NCBI GenBank assembly: GCA_013177995.1 | Contig: JABLXN010000004.1 | Span: 1 to 64,000, forward strand | Direction of reading: 5' to 3' | Length of the DNA: 64,000 bases | Origin: Brevinematales bacterium | Lineage (GTDB): Bacteria; Spirochaetota; Brevinematia; Brevinematales; Thermospiraceae | Shown: piece by piece, positions 1 to 7,889 of the stretch | Layout: every line of letters begins with the position of its first letter | Position numbering within the stretch: the first letter of the stretch is position 1 | The notes under the pieces: model-generated | What the model was told of the DNA's origin: nothing | The model's database searches: none | Seen by the model: only the letters and a program-made list of their open reading frames with translations | Position numbers and translations under genes: made by a program

Positions 1-126
1 GTAATAAATAAAACTATTCCTTTGAACAAAAAAAGACAAATAAGCCCTTGTAAATGGAAAAAGCGGGGTTTCAGGGGCGTAGCCCCTGACCCAGATAGGG
101 GAAGAAAACACCCGTGCAAGGGTCTC
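1..126 (-). repeat. Dispersed ~200-base element, copy 1 (cut by window edge)
   Basis: This is one of four copies of an intergenic element; the others are at 13924-14122, 37443-37644 and 42461-42660. The outer end with GGTCTC lies at 121-126, and a perfect hairpin TCAGGGGC-GTA-GCCCCTGA lies at 71-89. The end that carries the 30-base hairpin in the other copies is beyond the window edge. The element stops 22 bases before the start codon of the following gene. Confidence 0.85.
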
Positions 127-148
127 ACATTATAAGAAGGAGGTGTTT

Positions 149-1531
149 ATGAAAAAAAAGGGGATTGTATGGGTGAGTATGCTTGTGTGGCTATTCTTTA
201 TTTCAACAAACTTTCTTTTTTGTGCGAATGTGTATTATGTGTCTCCTGCAGGAAAAGATAGTAATCCCGGAACAGAGACTCATCCCTGGGCAAGCCCTGC
301 CTATGGAGCACAAAGACTAAAACCAGGAGATACTCTCATCATCAAAAAAGGGAAGTACATTCTTGGCGACTATGAAAAAGATAGGATTCGTGTACCTTCT
401 GGTAAACCTGATGCCTGGGTGATAGTAAAGGGAGAAAAGGGAACTGTCCTTGCTGGTAAAGAAAATCTTGCCACCATTTTTGATCTTTCCGGTACAAGTT
501 ATGTCCGTATCGAGGACATAGAAATCACATCTGTTTCGGGGCAATTATGCCGGGATGGAATAGAGATTCTTGAAAAACCGGCTCATCATATTGTTTTGCA
601 AAATCTTTATCTTCATCACTTAGATGAATTTGGCATGAATTTTCAGGATGTCCAGAACCTTCTGATCAGCCATTGTCGAATTGCATATTGTGGCTTTGGG
701 GCCATTGGAGGGCCTGCCGGAAAAAATGGAGGGTGGAAAAGTGTTCAGATTTTTCATTCAGAGCTTTCGTATAGCGGGCATTATTATCAGGGGAGAAAAG
801 GCCATGGTCCTTATGAGAGACCGGATGGTTTTGGGATAGAGGCATCAGAAGGTCCCATTGAGATAGCCTATACGGTGGCTTCTCATAATAGAGGAGACGG
901 TCTTGATTCTAAAGCGGCACAAACGTACATACACCACTGTACAGTGGCTAACAACTCCTGTGATGGAATCAAATTGTGGGGAGATGGGAGCAGGGTAGAG
1001 AATACCTTGGTCTATGGTCGAGGAGACGGAAATTCAGAAGCCACTCCATGGTCGGCCATAGTCATCCAATCAGAGAAACGAGGAGGGGCTTTCTCGCTTG
1101 CTCATCTTACCGTAGATGATGAGATTGGGCAAAACTATTTGATGTACGTTCAATATGATACCCCTGATATTCCTCTTCGTCTCACTATAGAGAATTGCAT
1201 CTTTTCTTCTCGTGGAGAGAATGCCCCTATCTTTATTGGGAAGTCTTCTACGGTGGAATGGAGAAATAATCTCTTTTTCTTTCCTCGTTCTGAGATGGTG
1301 ATTCAATACGGAGAAAAGATATATAGAGCTGAGGATATACCTCGATTAGGATGGTCTAACCTCTATGCTCATCCCCTCTTTGTGGATACAAAAAACCAGA
1401 ACTACACGCTCCTCCCACAAAGTCCTGCTATAGACTCGGGAAGAGTAATGAAAAACATCACCAATGATAGGGAGAATATTCCCCGTCCTCAAGGAAAGGC
1501 TCCTGATTGTGGAGCGTATGAAGTGAGGTAA
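149..1531 (+). CDS. Secreted right-handed beta-helix protein (DUF1565 / choice-of-anchor Q type)
   Basis: This protein of 460 residues starts with a signal peptide (residues 1-26, cleavage likely after FCA), so it is exported. The N-terminal part matches the DUF1565 pattern (YYVSPAGKDSNPGT, then a run ending GDTLIIKKGKY). The middle is made of short beta-helix rungs with recurring HHxxxxN and DGI-type turns. The C-terminus has the SPAIDSG ... PDCGAYE signature seen in choice-of-anchor Q proteins. Such proteins are usually polysaccharide lyases or surface carbohydrate-binding proteins; the substrate cannot be read here. I chose ATG 149 over the in-frame GTG at 143 because AAGGAGG at 137-143 sits at the right distance. 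It is a single-gene unit ending at the terminator at 1573-1602. Confidence 0.85.
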   Translation: MKKKGIVWVSMLVWLFFISTNFLFCANVYYVSPAGKDSNPGTETHPWASPAYGAQRLKPGDTLIIKKGKYILGDYEKDRIRVPSGKPDAWVIVKGEKGTVLAGKENLATIFDLSGTSYVRIEDIEITSVSGQLCRDGIEILEKPAHHIVLQNLYLHHLDEFGMNFQDVQNLLISHCRIAYCGFGAIGGPAGKNGGWKSVQIFHSELSYSGHYYQGRKGHGPYERPDGFGIEASEGPIEIAYTVASHNRGDGLDSKAAQTYIHHCTVANNSCDGIKLWGDGSRVENTLVYGRGDGNSEATPWSAIVIQSEKRGGAFSLAHLTVDDEIGQNYLMYVQYDTPDIPLRLTIENCIFSSRGENAPIFIGKSSTVEWRNNLFFFPRSEMVIQYGEKIYRAEDIPRLGWSNLYAHPLFVDTKNQNYTLLPQSPAIDSGRVMKNITNDRENIPRPQGKAPDCGAYEVR

Positions 1532-1572
1532 GCCTGAGAAAAAATTGTCCTTCCTGGCAACGCCGTTATACA

Positions 1573-1602
1573 AAAAAAGCCCGGCAGAAGCCGGGCTTTT
1601 TT
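1573..1602. terminator. Bidirectional rho-independent terminator
   Basis: An A-run, a GC stem (AGCCCGGC, loop AGAA, GCCGGGCT) and a T-run form a symmetric terminator between two convergent genes, so it can serve both the beta-helix gene and glnN. Confidence 0.9.
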
Positions 1603-1610
1603 GCTTTTGG

Positions 1611-3806
1611 TTAGTACACAAAAAGCATCTCTCGATACTTGGGAAGTGGCCACAGATCGTCGGCTGTTTTATCCTCAAGAGTATCTACCACGTCCCTCAG
1701 GGCATTCATGGCTGGAAGAACCTTCTGGCAATAGAAATCAGCTTTTTCTACTTCATCGCCAATCTCCTCTGCCTTCTTCACGATCTCTTCCAGTTCGACT
1801 ATTTTGTTCTGAAGATCAGCCACAAGAAGAGCATACTCCTTTGTAGCACTCAGCTGAAGATCATAGGCTTTTCCATTCACCTCTTTGATAGAAGCAGCCG
1901 CATTGGCCAAAATAGTCTGATAGCGCAGGACAGTAGGAAGAATCTGGGTTCTGGCCATAGCCAGCGCAGTTTCTGCCTCGATATTCAGGGTCTTGGAGTA
2001 GTTCTCCACCAGAATATGGTAACGAGCCTGAATCTCTACCTCACTCAAAACCCCCATTTCTTTGAGAACAGCAATGTTTTTTTCAGCGATAAAATCTCGA
2101 AGCGACTCTGGTGTGGTCTTGCGGTTAGGAAGTCCTCGTTTGGCTGCCTCTTTCTCCCATTCAGGAGAGTAGTTGTTACCCTCAAACCGAACGGGTTTGC
2201 TCTCTTTGATCATAGGAAGAATAACTTCCATTACAGCCTGATTGAATTCCATCCCCTTCTTGAGGTTAGCCTCAATTTTATCACACACTTCTTTCAAAAC
2301 CTTGGCAACAATGGTGTTCAGAACAAAATTGGGACCAGCAATAGACTGGGAAGACCCAACCGCACGGAATTCAAACTTGTTTCCAGTGAAGGCAAAAGGC
2401 GAGGTGCGGTTTCTGTCGGTGTTGTCCTTGCTGATCTTGGGAAGAGTACTGATACCCAGGTCAATGATCTGTTTGTCGGTGTAGTTTGTCTTTTTGTTTG
2501 CCTCAATATCCTCAAGAATCTGAGAAAGCTGCTGTCCCAAAAAGACAGAGATAATCGCTGGGGGAGCCTCATTAGCCCCAAGGCGGTGATCATTACCCGG
2601 TGTGGCCACAGAAGTGCGGAGCAGATCAGCATACCGATACACAGCCGTGATAACTGTCGTCAAGACCGTAAGGAATTGCAAATTCTCGTGGGGAGTGTGG
2701 CCAGGATCAAGGAGATTTTCCCCTGTATCGGTAGCCATAGACCAGTTATTGTGCTTTCCGGAGCCATTTACCCCTTTGAAGGGCTTTTCATGGAGAAGGA
2801 GGGCAAAATTGTGACGATTGGCCACCTTTCTCAAGATTTCCATGAGAAGCAGGTTATGGTCGGTAGCAATATTCGTTGTTTCAAAGATAGGCGCAATCTC
2901 AAACTGAGCAGGTGACACCTCATTGTGGCGCGTTTTGGCTGGAATGCCGAGCTTGAATGCCTCGATCTCTACATCCTGCATAAAAGCCAGAACCCTCTCC
3001 CTGATAGAGGCAAAATAGTGATCTTCCATCTGCTGACCACGGGGAGGCTTGGCCCCAAAGAGAGTACGACCAGTAAGCATCAAATCCTGTCGACGGAGAA
3101 AATAGGCCTTGTCAATCAGGAAATACTCCTGTTCTGCTCCCACCGTGGTCGTTACTCTTTTCACATTCTTTTTGCCAAAAAGGTGAAGAAGCCTGGTGGC
3201 TTCCCTGCTGAGGGCCTCCATCGAACGGAGAAGAGGGGCCTTCTTGTCCAGTATTACACCGGTATATGACAAAAACACGGTAGGAATACAGAGGGTATTC
3301 CCATTTACCCCTTCCATAATAAAGATAGGGGAAGAAGGATCCCAGGCTGTATAACCACGGGCCTCAAAGGTAGCACGAAGGCCTCCACTGGGAAAACTTG
3401 AAGCATCAGGTTCACCCTGTTTCAAAGCCTTGCCAGAGAAACGATTGATAGGCATACCGTCAGCATCAAAGTCGAGAAAACTATCGTGCTTTTCAGCGGT
3501 TGCCCCCGTCATGGGTTGAAACCAGTGGGTATAGTGGGTGGCACCCTTACTGAGAGCCCATTCCTTCACCCCATGAGCCACTTCTTCAGCTAAAGCATCA
3601 TCAATAGGTTCACCCGAAGCAATGATGGCTTTGAGACGAGAATAGGTCTTGTAGGGAAGGTAGGTTCTCATCGCCTCATCATTAAAAACATTACACCCAA
3701 AATACTCAGGGATGGGCATCCCCTTGTATTCATCTTTCACTGTTGACCTTACCTGACGATTACCGATGATGTCGGTCAACAGGTGATCACGGACAGAAAG
3801 AGACAT
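1611..3806 (-). CDS. glnN: Glutamine synthetase type III
   Basis: ATP-dependent synthesis of glutamine from glutamate and ammonia, in the cytoplasm. The 731-residue length and the motifs identify the GSIII family rather than the shorter GSI: GAEQEYF near residue 222, KHNNWSMATDTGENLLDPG near 352, and RNRTSPFAFTGNKFEFR near 462, which together form the nucleotide, glutamate and metal sites. I chose ATG 3806 because GGAGG at 3813-3817 precedes it; the frame is open 30 bases further upstream but without a ribosome site. A consensus sigma54 promoter lies at 3841-3858, giving a leader of about 25 bases. The divergent neighbour is a sigma54 activator, so nitrogen-type control of this gene is the natural reading. 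No stop or missing motif is seen. Confidence 0.95.
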   Translation of the reverse strand: MSLSVRDHLLTDIIGNRQVRSTVKDEYKGMPIPEYFGCNVFNDEAMRTYLPYKTYSRLKAIIASGEPIDDALAEEVAHGVKEWALSKGATHYTHWFQPMTGATAEKHDSFLDFDADGMPINRFSGKALKQGEPDASSFPSGGLRATFEARGYTAWDPSSPIFIMEGVNGNTLCIPTVFLSYTGVILDKKAPLLRSMEALSREATRLLHLFGKKNVKRVTTTVGAEQEYFLIDKAYFLRRQDLMLTGRTLFGAKPPRGQQMEDHYFASIRERVLAFMQDVEIEAFKLGIPAKTRHNEVSPAQFEIAPIFETTNIATDHNLLLMEILRKVANRHNFALLLHEKPFKGVNGSGKHNNWSMATDTGENLLDPGHTPHENLQFLTVLTTVITAVYRYADLLRTSVATPGNDHRLGANEAPPAIISVFLGQQLSQILEDIEANKKTNYTDKQIIDLGISTLPKISKDNTDRNRTSPFAFTGNKFEFRAVGSSQSIAGPNFVLNTIVAKVLKEVCDKIEANLKKGMEFNQAVMEVILPMIKESKPVRFEGNNYSPEWEKEAAKRGLPNRKTTPESLRDFIAEKNIAVLKEMGVLSEVEIQARYHILVENYSKTLNIEAETALAMARTQILPTVLRYQTILANAAASIKEVNGKAYDLQLSATKEYALLVADLQNKIVELEEIVKKAEEIGDEVEKADFYCQKVLPAMNALRDVVDTLEDKTADDLWPLPKYREMLFVY

Positions 3807-3840
3807 TTTTGTCCTCCTTTTCAGATTATCTATCATTGTA

Positions 3841-3858
3841 CTGCAAGAAACGTGCCAA
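3841..3858 (-). promoter_or_regulatory. Sigma54 (-24/-12) promoter of glnN
   Basis: Reading the minus strand, the sequence is TTGGCACG-N4-TTGCAG, which matches the sigma54 consensus TGGCACG-N4-TTGCW at every defined base. The invariant GG and GC are separated by exactly 10 bases. The predicted start point is near 3831, just upstream of the ribosome site of glnN. No competing sigma70 promoter with good spacing is visible here. Confidence 0.85.
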
Positions 3859-4009
3859 AAAGAACATCTTGCCTCTTTCTTGCCTAAGTTTTCCCATCCA
3901 TTTGTATCTTCTTATCTCTTTTTATTATTTGTAGATAGTAAAATAAAGCAAATAAACCATTCTTTTTTTCTTCTAAATTCGTAGGCTAAAAAATTATCAA
4001 GAGAAAAAT

Positions 4010-4057
4010 TTGCCTATTTTTTCATCATGTCTTATACTAATGGTGAAAAAATAGGCA
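4010..4057 (+). promoter_or_regulatory. Promoter of the sigma54 activator, embedded in a 14-bp inverted repeat
   Basis: A -35 box TTGCCT (4010-4015), a 17-base spacer and a -10 box TATACT (4033-4038) form a good sigma70 promoter. Two perfect 14-base inverted arms, TGCCTATTTTTTCA at 4011-4024 and its complement at 4044-4057, bracket the -10 box with 19 bases between them. The left arm covers the -35 box and the right arm covers the predicted start point, as expected for an autoregulatory operator. TTGCCT half-site copies also occur at 3869-3874 and 3880-3885. Confidence 0.75.
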
Positions 4058-4066
4058 GGAGAGTCT

Positions 4067-6124
4067 ATGCCAGGCGAAGAAAACCAGGTGAAAAGGCTTC
4101 GTCTCATCCAGTATCTAAGTATAGCCATGAATCAGACCCAGGATGCCGAAGAACTTTTGGGATTGATGTTAGACAAGGCCATTGAGTTAACGGATGCGAC
4201 AACAGGTTCTATTATGCTCAAAGAGGAAGGTTCGAAATACCTTCGCTATGCCGCCTATAGAGGATTTGATGAGAACCGTATCAGAAGAGTCCCTATTGCT
4301 GTGGGAGAGGGACTCACAGGGGCTGTGTTTCGTGATGGTATTCCAAGACTGGTAAACGATGTGAGACAGGACCCCCTCTATATTCCCCTCCGAGAGGATA
4401 TTCAGTCTGAGCTTATTGTGCCCTTGCAGGTAGAGGGACAGATTATTGGCGTTGTCAGCGTGGATAGTGTAAAAAAAGACGCCTTCACCGAGGAGGATCT
4501 TGAACTTCTCTACACGATCTCTAACCAGGCGGCGCAGATTCTCTATCGTACGAAACTTTATGAAGAACTCAAATACAAGATACATCTTCAGGAAATTTTG
4601 ATTGATATTTCTCAGGTGATAGAAAAAAAGATAGACCTTCAGGATGTTTTTGAGTCCGTGATGAGTATTCTTGCTGAACGGATCCATATTGATCGAGGAA
4701 TGCTTGTTCTTTTTGAACCTGAACAGAGTGAACAGCTTTCTATTTTTGCGGGATATCGTCTCACCAAAGAAGAGTGTGAACGAGGCATCTATAGAGTAGG
4801 GGAAGGAATCATAGGAACCGTTGTGGCCACAGGCCAGCCTATTGCCATTCCCAACATTCATGAAGAAACCCGCTTTTTGAACCGGCTCAAGATCAAACGA
4901 GACAAGGAAAAACCTATTTCTTTCATAGCCGTTCCTCTCAAATTGGAGGGAATTACTCTCGGGGTAATGGCGATAGAAAAACAATACGATAACAATACCT
5001 ATCTGAAAGATCTTGAAAACATGCTTTTTTTGGTGGGGCAGATTCTCTCCAACAAGGTGAGGTTAGCACGAACTATCCAGCAGGAGAAGGCTTCCCTTTT
5101 AGAGGAAAACCTCACCCTCAAAAAGGAACTGGAAAGAAACTATGCCTTTCATCATATCATCGGAAAGAATCAACGGATGCAGGCTATCTTTGACCTGATC
5201 CATACGGTGGCTGATACTAACGCCTCTGTGCTTATTCTTGGGGAAAGTGGAACGGGAAAGGAGTTAGTAGCCAAAGCCCTGCATTATAATAGCTCACGAA
5301 AAGATAAGCCTTTCGTGAGCATCAATTGTGCCTCCATTCCAGAAAATCTTCTTGAGTCTGAACTTTTCGGATACAAGAAAGGGGCCTTCACAGGGGCAAA
5401 TAGTGATAAAAAGGGGCTTTTTCAAGTAGCTCATGGAGGGACGCTTTTCTTGGATGAGATTGGGGATATGCCATTCTCTCTTCAGGCTCATCTTCTTCGT
5501 GCGTTGCAGGAGAGAGAGATTACCCCTTTAGGAAGTGAAACCAAGATCCCTATTGATATTCGTCTCATTGCGGCTACCAATAAACCCCTGAAGACACTGG
5601 TGAAAGAAAAAAGGTTCCGGGAAGATCTCTATTACCGTCTCAATGTGATAGAGATCCAGCTTCCTCCTCTTCGAGAACGAAAGGACGATATTCCTCTTCT
5701 TGTCCAGCATTTCATTCAAAAAGTCTCAGAACGAGAACGTCGTCCCGCAGTGGATATTAGCGAGGAGGCTCTTTTAGCTCTCATGAACTATTCATGGCCC
5801 GGCAATGTCCGTGAACTGGAGAACTGTATTGAAAGGGCTGTTATTTTAGCCCGAGGCAACCGCATAGAACTCCACCATATTGTGCCTTTTTTGGCTATGG
5901 AAGAAGAAAAAAAGCTCTTCTCTCTCTCTGAATGGATTCGCTTTTACATTGGGAATCCAGAATATACAGGAAAGGTGTATGATACGGTGGTGGGCATCGT
6001 CGAAGAGGAACTCATTCGACAAGCCCTCCTTGTCAATAAGAGAAATAAACTGAAAACAGCTGAATTTTTAGGTATTAACCGAAATACCCTTCGCACAAAA
6101 ATGGAAGCCTACAAAATAGACTGA
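4067..6124 (+). CDS. NifA-like sigma54-dependent transcriptional activator (GAF-GAF-AAA+-Fis)
   Basis: A 685-residue enhancer-binding protein that remodels sigma54 RNA polymerase. Two GAF sensor domains (about residues 15-165 and 185-335) precede a linker helix and an AAA+ domain (about 360-590). The AAA+ domain has Walker A GESGTGKE near 393, the sigma54-contacting loop GAFTGA at about 439-444, Walker B-like GGTLFLDEIGDM, and an arginine-finger region REDLYYRLNV. A Fis-type helix-turn-helix (KTAEFLGINRNTLRTKM) ends the protein. The order is that of NifA, but no nif gene is nearby. It is divergent from glnN, whose promoter is of sigma54 type, so glnN is the likely target; the GAF ligand (2-oxoglutarate in some NifA proteins) is unknown. 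ATG 4067 follows an AGGAGAG ribosome site. Confidence 0.92.
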   Translation: MPGEENQVKRLRLIQYLSIAMNQTQDAEELLGLMLDKAIELTDATTGSIMLKEEGSKYLRYAAYRGFDENRIRRVPIAVGEGLTGAVFRDGIPRLVNDVRQDPLYIPLREDIQSELIVPLQVEGQIIGVVSVDSVKKDAFTEEDLELLYTISNQAAQILYRTKLYEELKYKIHLQEILIDISQVIEKKIDLQDVFESVMSILAERIHIDRGMLVLFEPEQSEQLSIFAGYRLTKEECERGIYRVGEGIIGTVVATGQPIAIPNIHEETRFLNRLKIKRDKEKPISFIAVPLKLEGITLGVMAIEKQYDNNTYLKDLENMLFLVGQILSNKVRLARTIQQEKASLLEENLTLKKELERNYAFHHIIGKNQRMQAIFDLIHTVADTNASVLILGESGTGKELVAKALHYNSSRKDKPFVSINCASIPENLLESELFGYKKGAFTGANSDKKGLFQVAHGGTLFLDEIGDMPFSLQAHLLRALQEREITPLGSETKIPIDIRLIAATNKPLKTLVKEKRFREDLYYRLNVIEIQLPPLRERKDDIPLLVQHFIQKVSERERRPAVDISEEALLALMNYSWPGNVRELENCIERAVILARGNRIELHHIVPFLAMEEEKKLFSLSEWIRFYIGNPEYTGKVYDTVVGIVEEELIRQALLVNKRNKLKTAEFLGINRNTLRTKMEAYKID

Positions 6125-6134
6125 ACATCTTTCA

Positions 6135-6584
6135 TCAAAAGCCCTGGGAAGTAAGCAGAATATGTCTTGTATTTTCTTCTTCTCCATAGCCAAAGGTAAT
6201 AAGCGTATGAGGAAAGGTGTTCTCCTTTTCCAGTATCTCCGGCCATTCTACCAGGACAATCGCATGTGGTTGAAAGAGGTCATAAAGTCCAATGGCCTCT
6301 CCTTCCTCAGGGGATCGAAGACGATAGAGATCAACATGGTAAATGGTTTTTTCTGGATGGGGATAATGATGGATGAGAGAAAAGGTTGGACTGCTTACCC
6401 CTTCCGTGATTCCCCAGCAGGCAAGAAGGCCACGCACAAAGGTGGTTTTCCCACTCCCTATATCCCCCCTCAAAAAAATCCAGGGGGATATGGTTTCTGA
6501 TTCAATCAGAGTGGCTACTTCCCGGGCAATCTCGTATGTTCTCTCAACAGAAGAAGAAACCCATTCCTTGCGCATAGACGTCAC
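6135..6584 (-). CDS. tsaE: tRNA threonylcarbamoyladenosine biosynthesis ATPase TsaE
   Basis: TsaE is the ATPase partner of TsaB and TsaD in making the t6A37 modification of ANN-decoding tRNAs. The 149-residue sequence has Walker A GDIGSGKTTF near residue 40, then the family signatures SPTFSLIHHY, HVDLYRL and LVEWPE in the usual order and at the usual length. The start is uncertain: GTG 6584 overlaps the upstream stop as GTGA, the junction style used elsewhere in this window, while ATG 6575 is the alternative; neither has a strong ribosome site, which suggests translational coupling. It is the last gene of the folE2-yaaR-tsaE unit and its 3' end lies 10 bases from the convergent activator gene. 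Confidence 0.93.
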   Translation of the reverse strand: MTSMRKEWVSSSVERTYEIAREVATLIESETISPWIFLRGDIGSGKTTFVRGLLACWGITEGVSSPTFSLIHHYPHPEKTIYHVDLYRLRSPEEGEAIGLYDLFQPHAIVLVEWPEILEKENTFPHTLITFGYGEEENTRHILLTSQGF

Positions 6585-7045
6585 GAAATGAGGTCTATAA
6601 GAAGACCTTTGATTTGCTGAATGAGCTGAAAATAAGAAAGTCTGTTTTTTTCGTTGGAAAGGATAAGGTGTGCCATTTGCTGAAGTTTTTCATCGATGGA
6701 TTCAACAATAACATAAGTGTTGATTTTACTGAAACCCGATCGGCTGGTAATGGTTTTCACATCCATATTTTTGGTGGCGTATCGTACCAAAGCCTTTACA
6801 CAACTCCGATATCGATTAAAATGTTCAATATCCGGGTTCTGAGAAAGCTGTTCACCCAAAAGATCAATCATACTCCCCAATTCTCGAATATCACTTTCTG
6901 AAAGTTCATCCCCAACGGTATTAAAAAAACTCTCTAAATCCGGACTTTCTAACATTTCCTTGAAATTAAAACTCGCTTTTCTTTCGCTTTTTTTGGAGGT
7001 AGTCTTTTTGGCATTGAAAAAAGGAGAAAAATTTTCAATTTTCAT
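6581..7045 (-). CDS. YaaR-like protein (DUF327)
   Basis: A 154-residue, mostly helical cytoplasmic protein resembling the YaaR/DUF327 family: a basic, low-complexity N-terminus (residues 1-25), then FKEMLESPDLESFFNTVGDELSE and a C-terminal region with the family-like pattern YVIVESIDEKLQQM. The function of this family is unknown. I chose ATG 7045 because GGAGAAGGA precedes it; the frame is open 54 bases further up inside folE2. It overlaps the end of folE2 by 11 bases and the start of tsaE by 4, so the three genes are very probably co-transcribed and coupled. Confidence 0.75.
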   Translation of the reverse strand: MKIENFSPFFNAKKTTSKKSERKASFNFKEMLESPDLESFFNTVGDELSESDIRELGSMIDLLGEQLSQNPDIEHFNRYRSCVKALVRYATKNMDVKTITSRSGFSKINTYVIVESIDEKLQQMAHLILSNEKNRLSYFQLIQQIKGLLIDLIS

Positions 7046-7814
7046 TGTCCTTCTCCTTGATAATAGCCGCATAGGCATTGTGGTTGTGGATAGATTCATA
7101 GTTCTCTACTTCGACCTGGTACCAGAGAATACGTTCATCTCTATTCAGAGCAAGGGCAATATCTCGGGCGGTATCTTCGACAAACTTGGCGTTCATGTAG
7201 GCTTTTTCCGTGATATATTTTTCGTCACTACGTTTGAGAATAGCAAAAAGCGGAGCAGAGGCATTCTTTTCCGCTATGGTAATGAGTTCTTCAAACCAGA
7301 CAAACGAAGAGGTTTTTGCCTGAATACGCACAACTCCCCGCTGATTGTGAGCTCCGTAACTGCTGATCTCCTTGGAACAGGGACAGAGACTATGGATGGG
7401 AACTTCAACCTCCATCACAAGAGAGAGCCTCTCCCCAAGAGAGGCCTTGACAGAGCAGAGATATTCCATATAGCTTTTGGCCCCGGAAACAGGAGCAGAT
7501 TTCACAAGAAAATAGGGAAAACGTATTTCAATATGGGCTTCTTCGCATTCAAAACGATTCTTCATCTCTTCTAAGATAGACAAAAGGGTTTCAAGGGAGA
7601 GATCATGAGCATACCGATGCAAGATCTCTCCAAACCGGCTCATGTGGGTTCCCCGATAGTGATGGGGGAGGTTTACATACATATTGACATCGGCAATGGT
7701 AGGCTGGGTCTTGTTCTGCTGATCTCGAACGACAATGGGTATTCGAAGGTTACGAATACCCACCTTGTTAATCGGAATATTCCGATGGTCTTTTTCGCTC
7801 TGTACATCTTTCAT
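7035..7814 (-). CDS. folE2: GTP cyclohydrolase I, type IB (FolE2)
   Basis: Converts GTP to 7,8-dihydroneopterin triphosphate, the first step toward folate and, in many bacteria, queuosine. The 259-residue length is typical of the zinc-independent FolE2 family rather than FolE. Recognisable features are the N-terminal VGIRNLRIPIVVRD, the segment LPHHYRGTHMSRF, and HSLCPCSKEIS, which carries the family's catalytic cysteine. ATG 7814 is preferred: the 12 extra residues of the longer frame run across the promoter at 7822-7850. That promoter would start the message at or within a base of the ATG, and no ribosome site is present, so the mRNA looks leaderless. First gene of folE2-yaaR-tsaE. Confidence 0.92.
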   Translation of the reverse strand: MKDVQSEKDHRNIPINKVGIRNLRIPIVVRDQQNKTQPTIADVNMYVNLPHHYRGTHMSRFGEILHRYAHDLSLETLLSILEEMKNRFECEEAHIEIRFPYFLVKSAPVSGAKSYMEYLCSVKASLGERLSLVMEVEVPIHSLCPCSKEISSYGAHNQRGVVRIQAKTSSFVWFEELITIAEKNASAPLFAILKRSDEKYITEKAYMNAKFVEDTARDIALALNRDERILWYQVEVENYESIHNHNAYAAIIKEKDNEN

Positions 7815-7821
7815 AGTGTAT

Positions 7822-7850
7822 AGTATAGCAAAAAAAGGAAAAAAAGGCAA
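7822..7850 (-). promoter_or_regulatory. Promoter of folE2 (predicted leaderless start)
   Basis: On the minus strand a -35 box TTGCCT (7850-7845), a 17-base spacer and a -10 box TATACT (7827-7822) are followed after only 7 bases by the ATG of folE2. Both hexamers are identical to those of the activator promoter at 4010-4038. Confidence 0.7.
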
Positions 7851-7854
7851 TTTT

Positions 7855-7885
7855 CAGGGGCTATCGACTTCTCCGATAGCCCCTG
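7855..7885 (-). terminator. Rho-independent terminator of the PEGA/GH57-like operon
   Basis: A 12-base perfect stem CAGGGGCTATCG / CGATAGCCCCTG with a 7-base loop lies directly after the stop of the GH57-like gene. On the minus strand it is followed by an AT-rich stretch ending in a T-run. The T-run region overlaps the folE2 promoter. Confidence 0.8.
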
Positions 7886-7889
7886 AAGG

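Noticed and set aside
1545-2915. Plus-strand frame of 456 codons opposite glnN
   Set aside because: It is the complement of a strongly conserved glutamine synthetase, has no ribosome site and no recognisable protein pattern.
4187-4984. Minus-strand frame of 265 codons inside the sigma54 activator
   Set aside because: Shadow of the two GAF domains; no start signal and no recognisable family.
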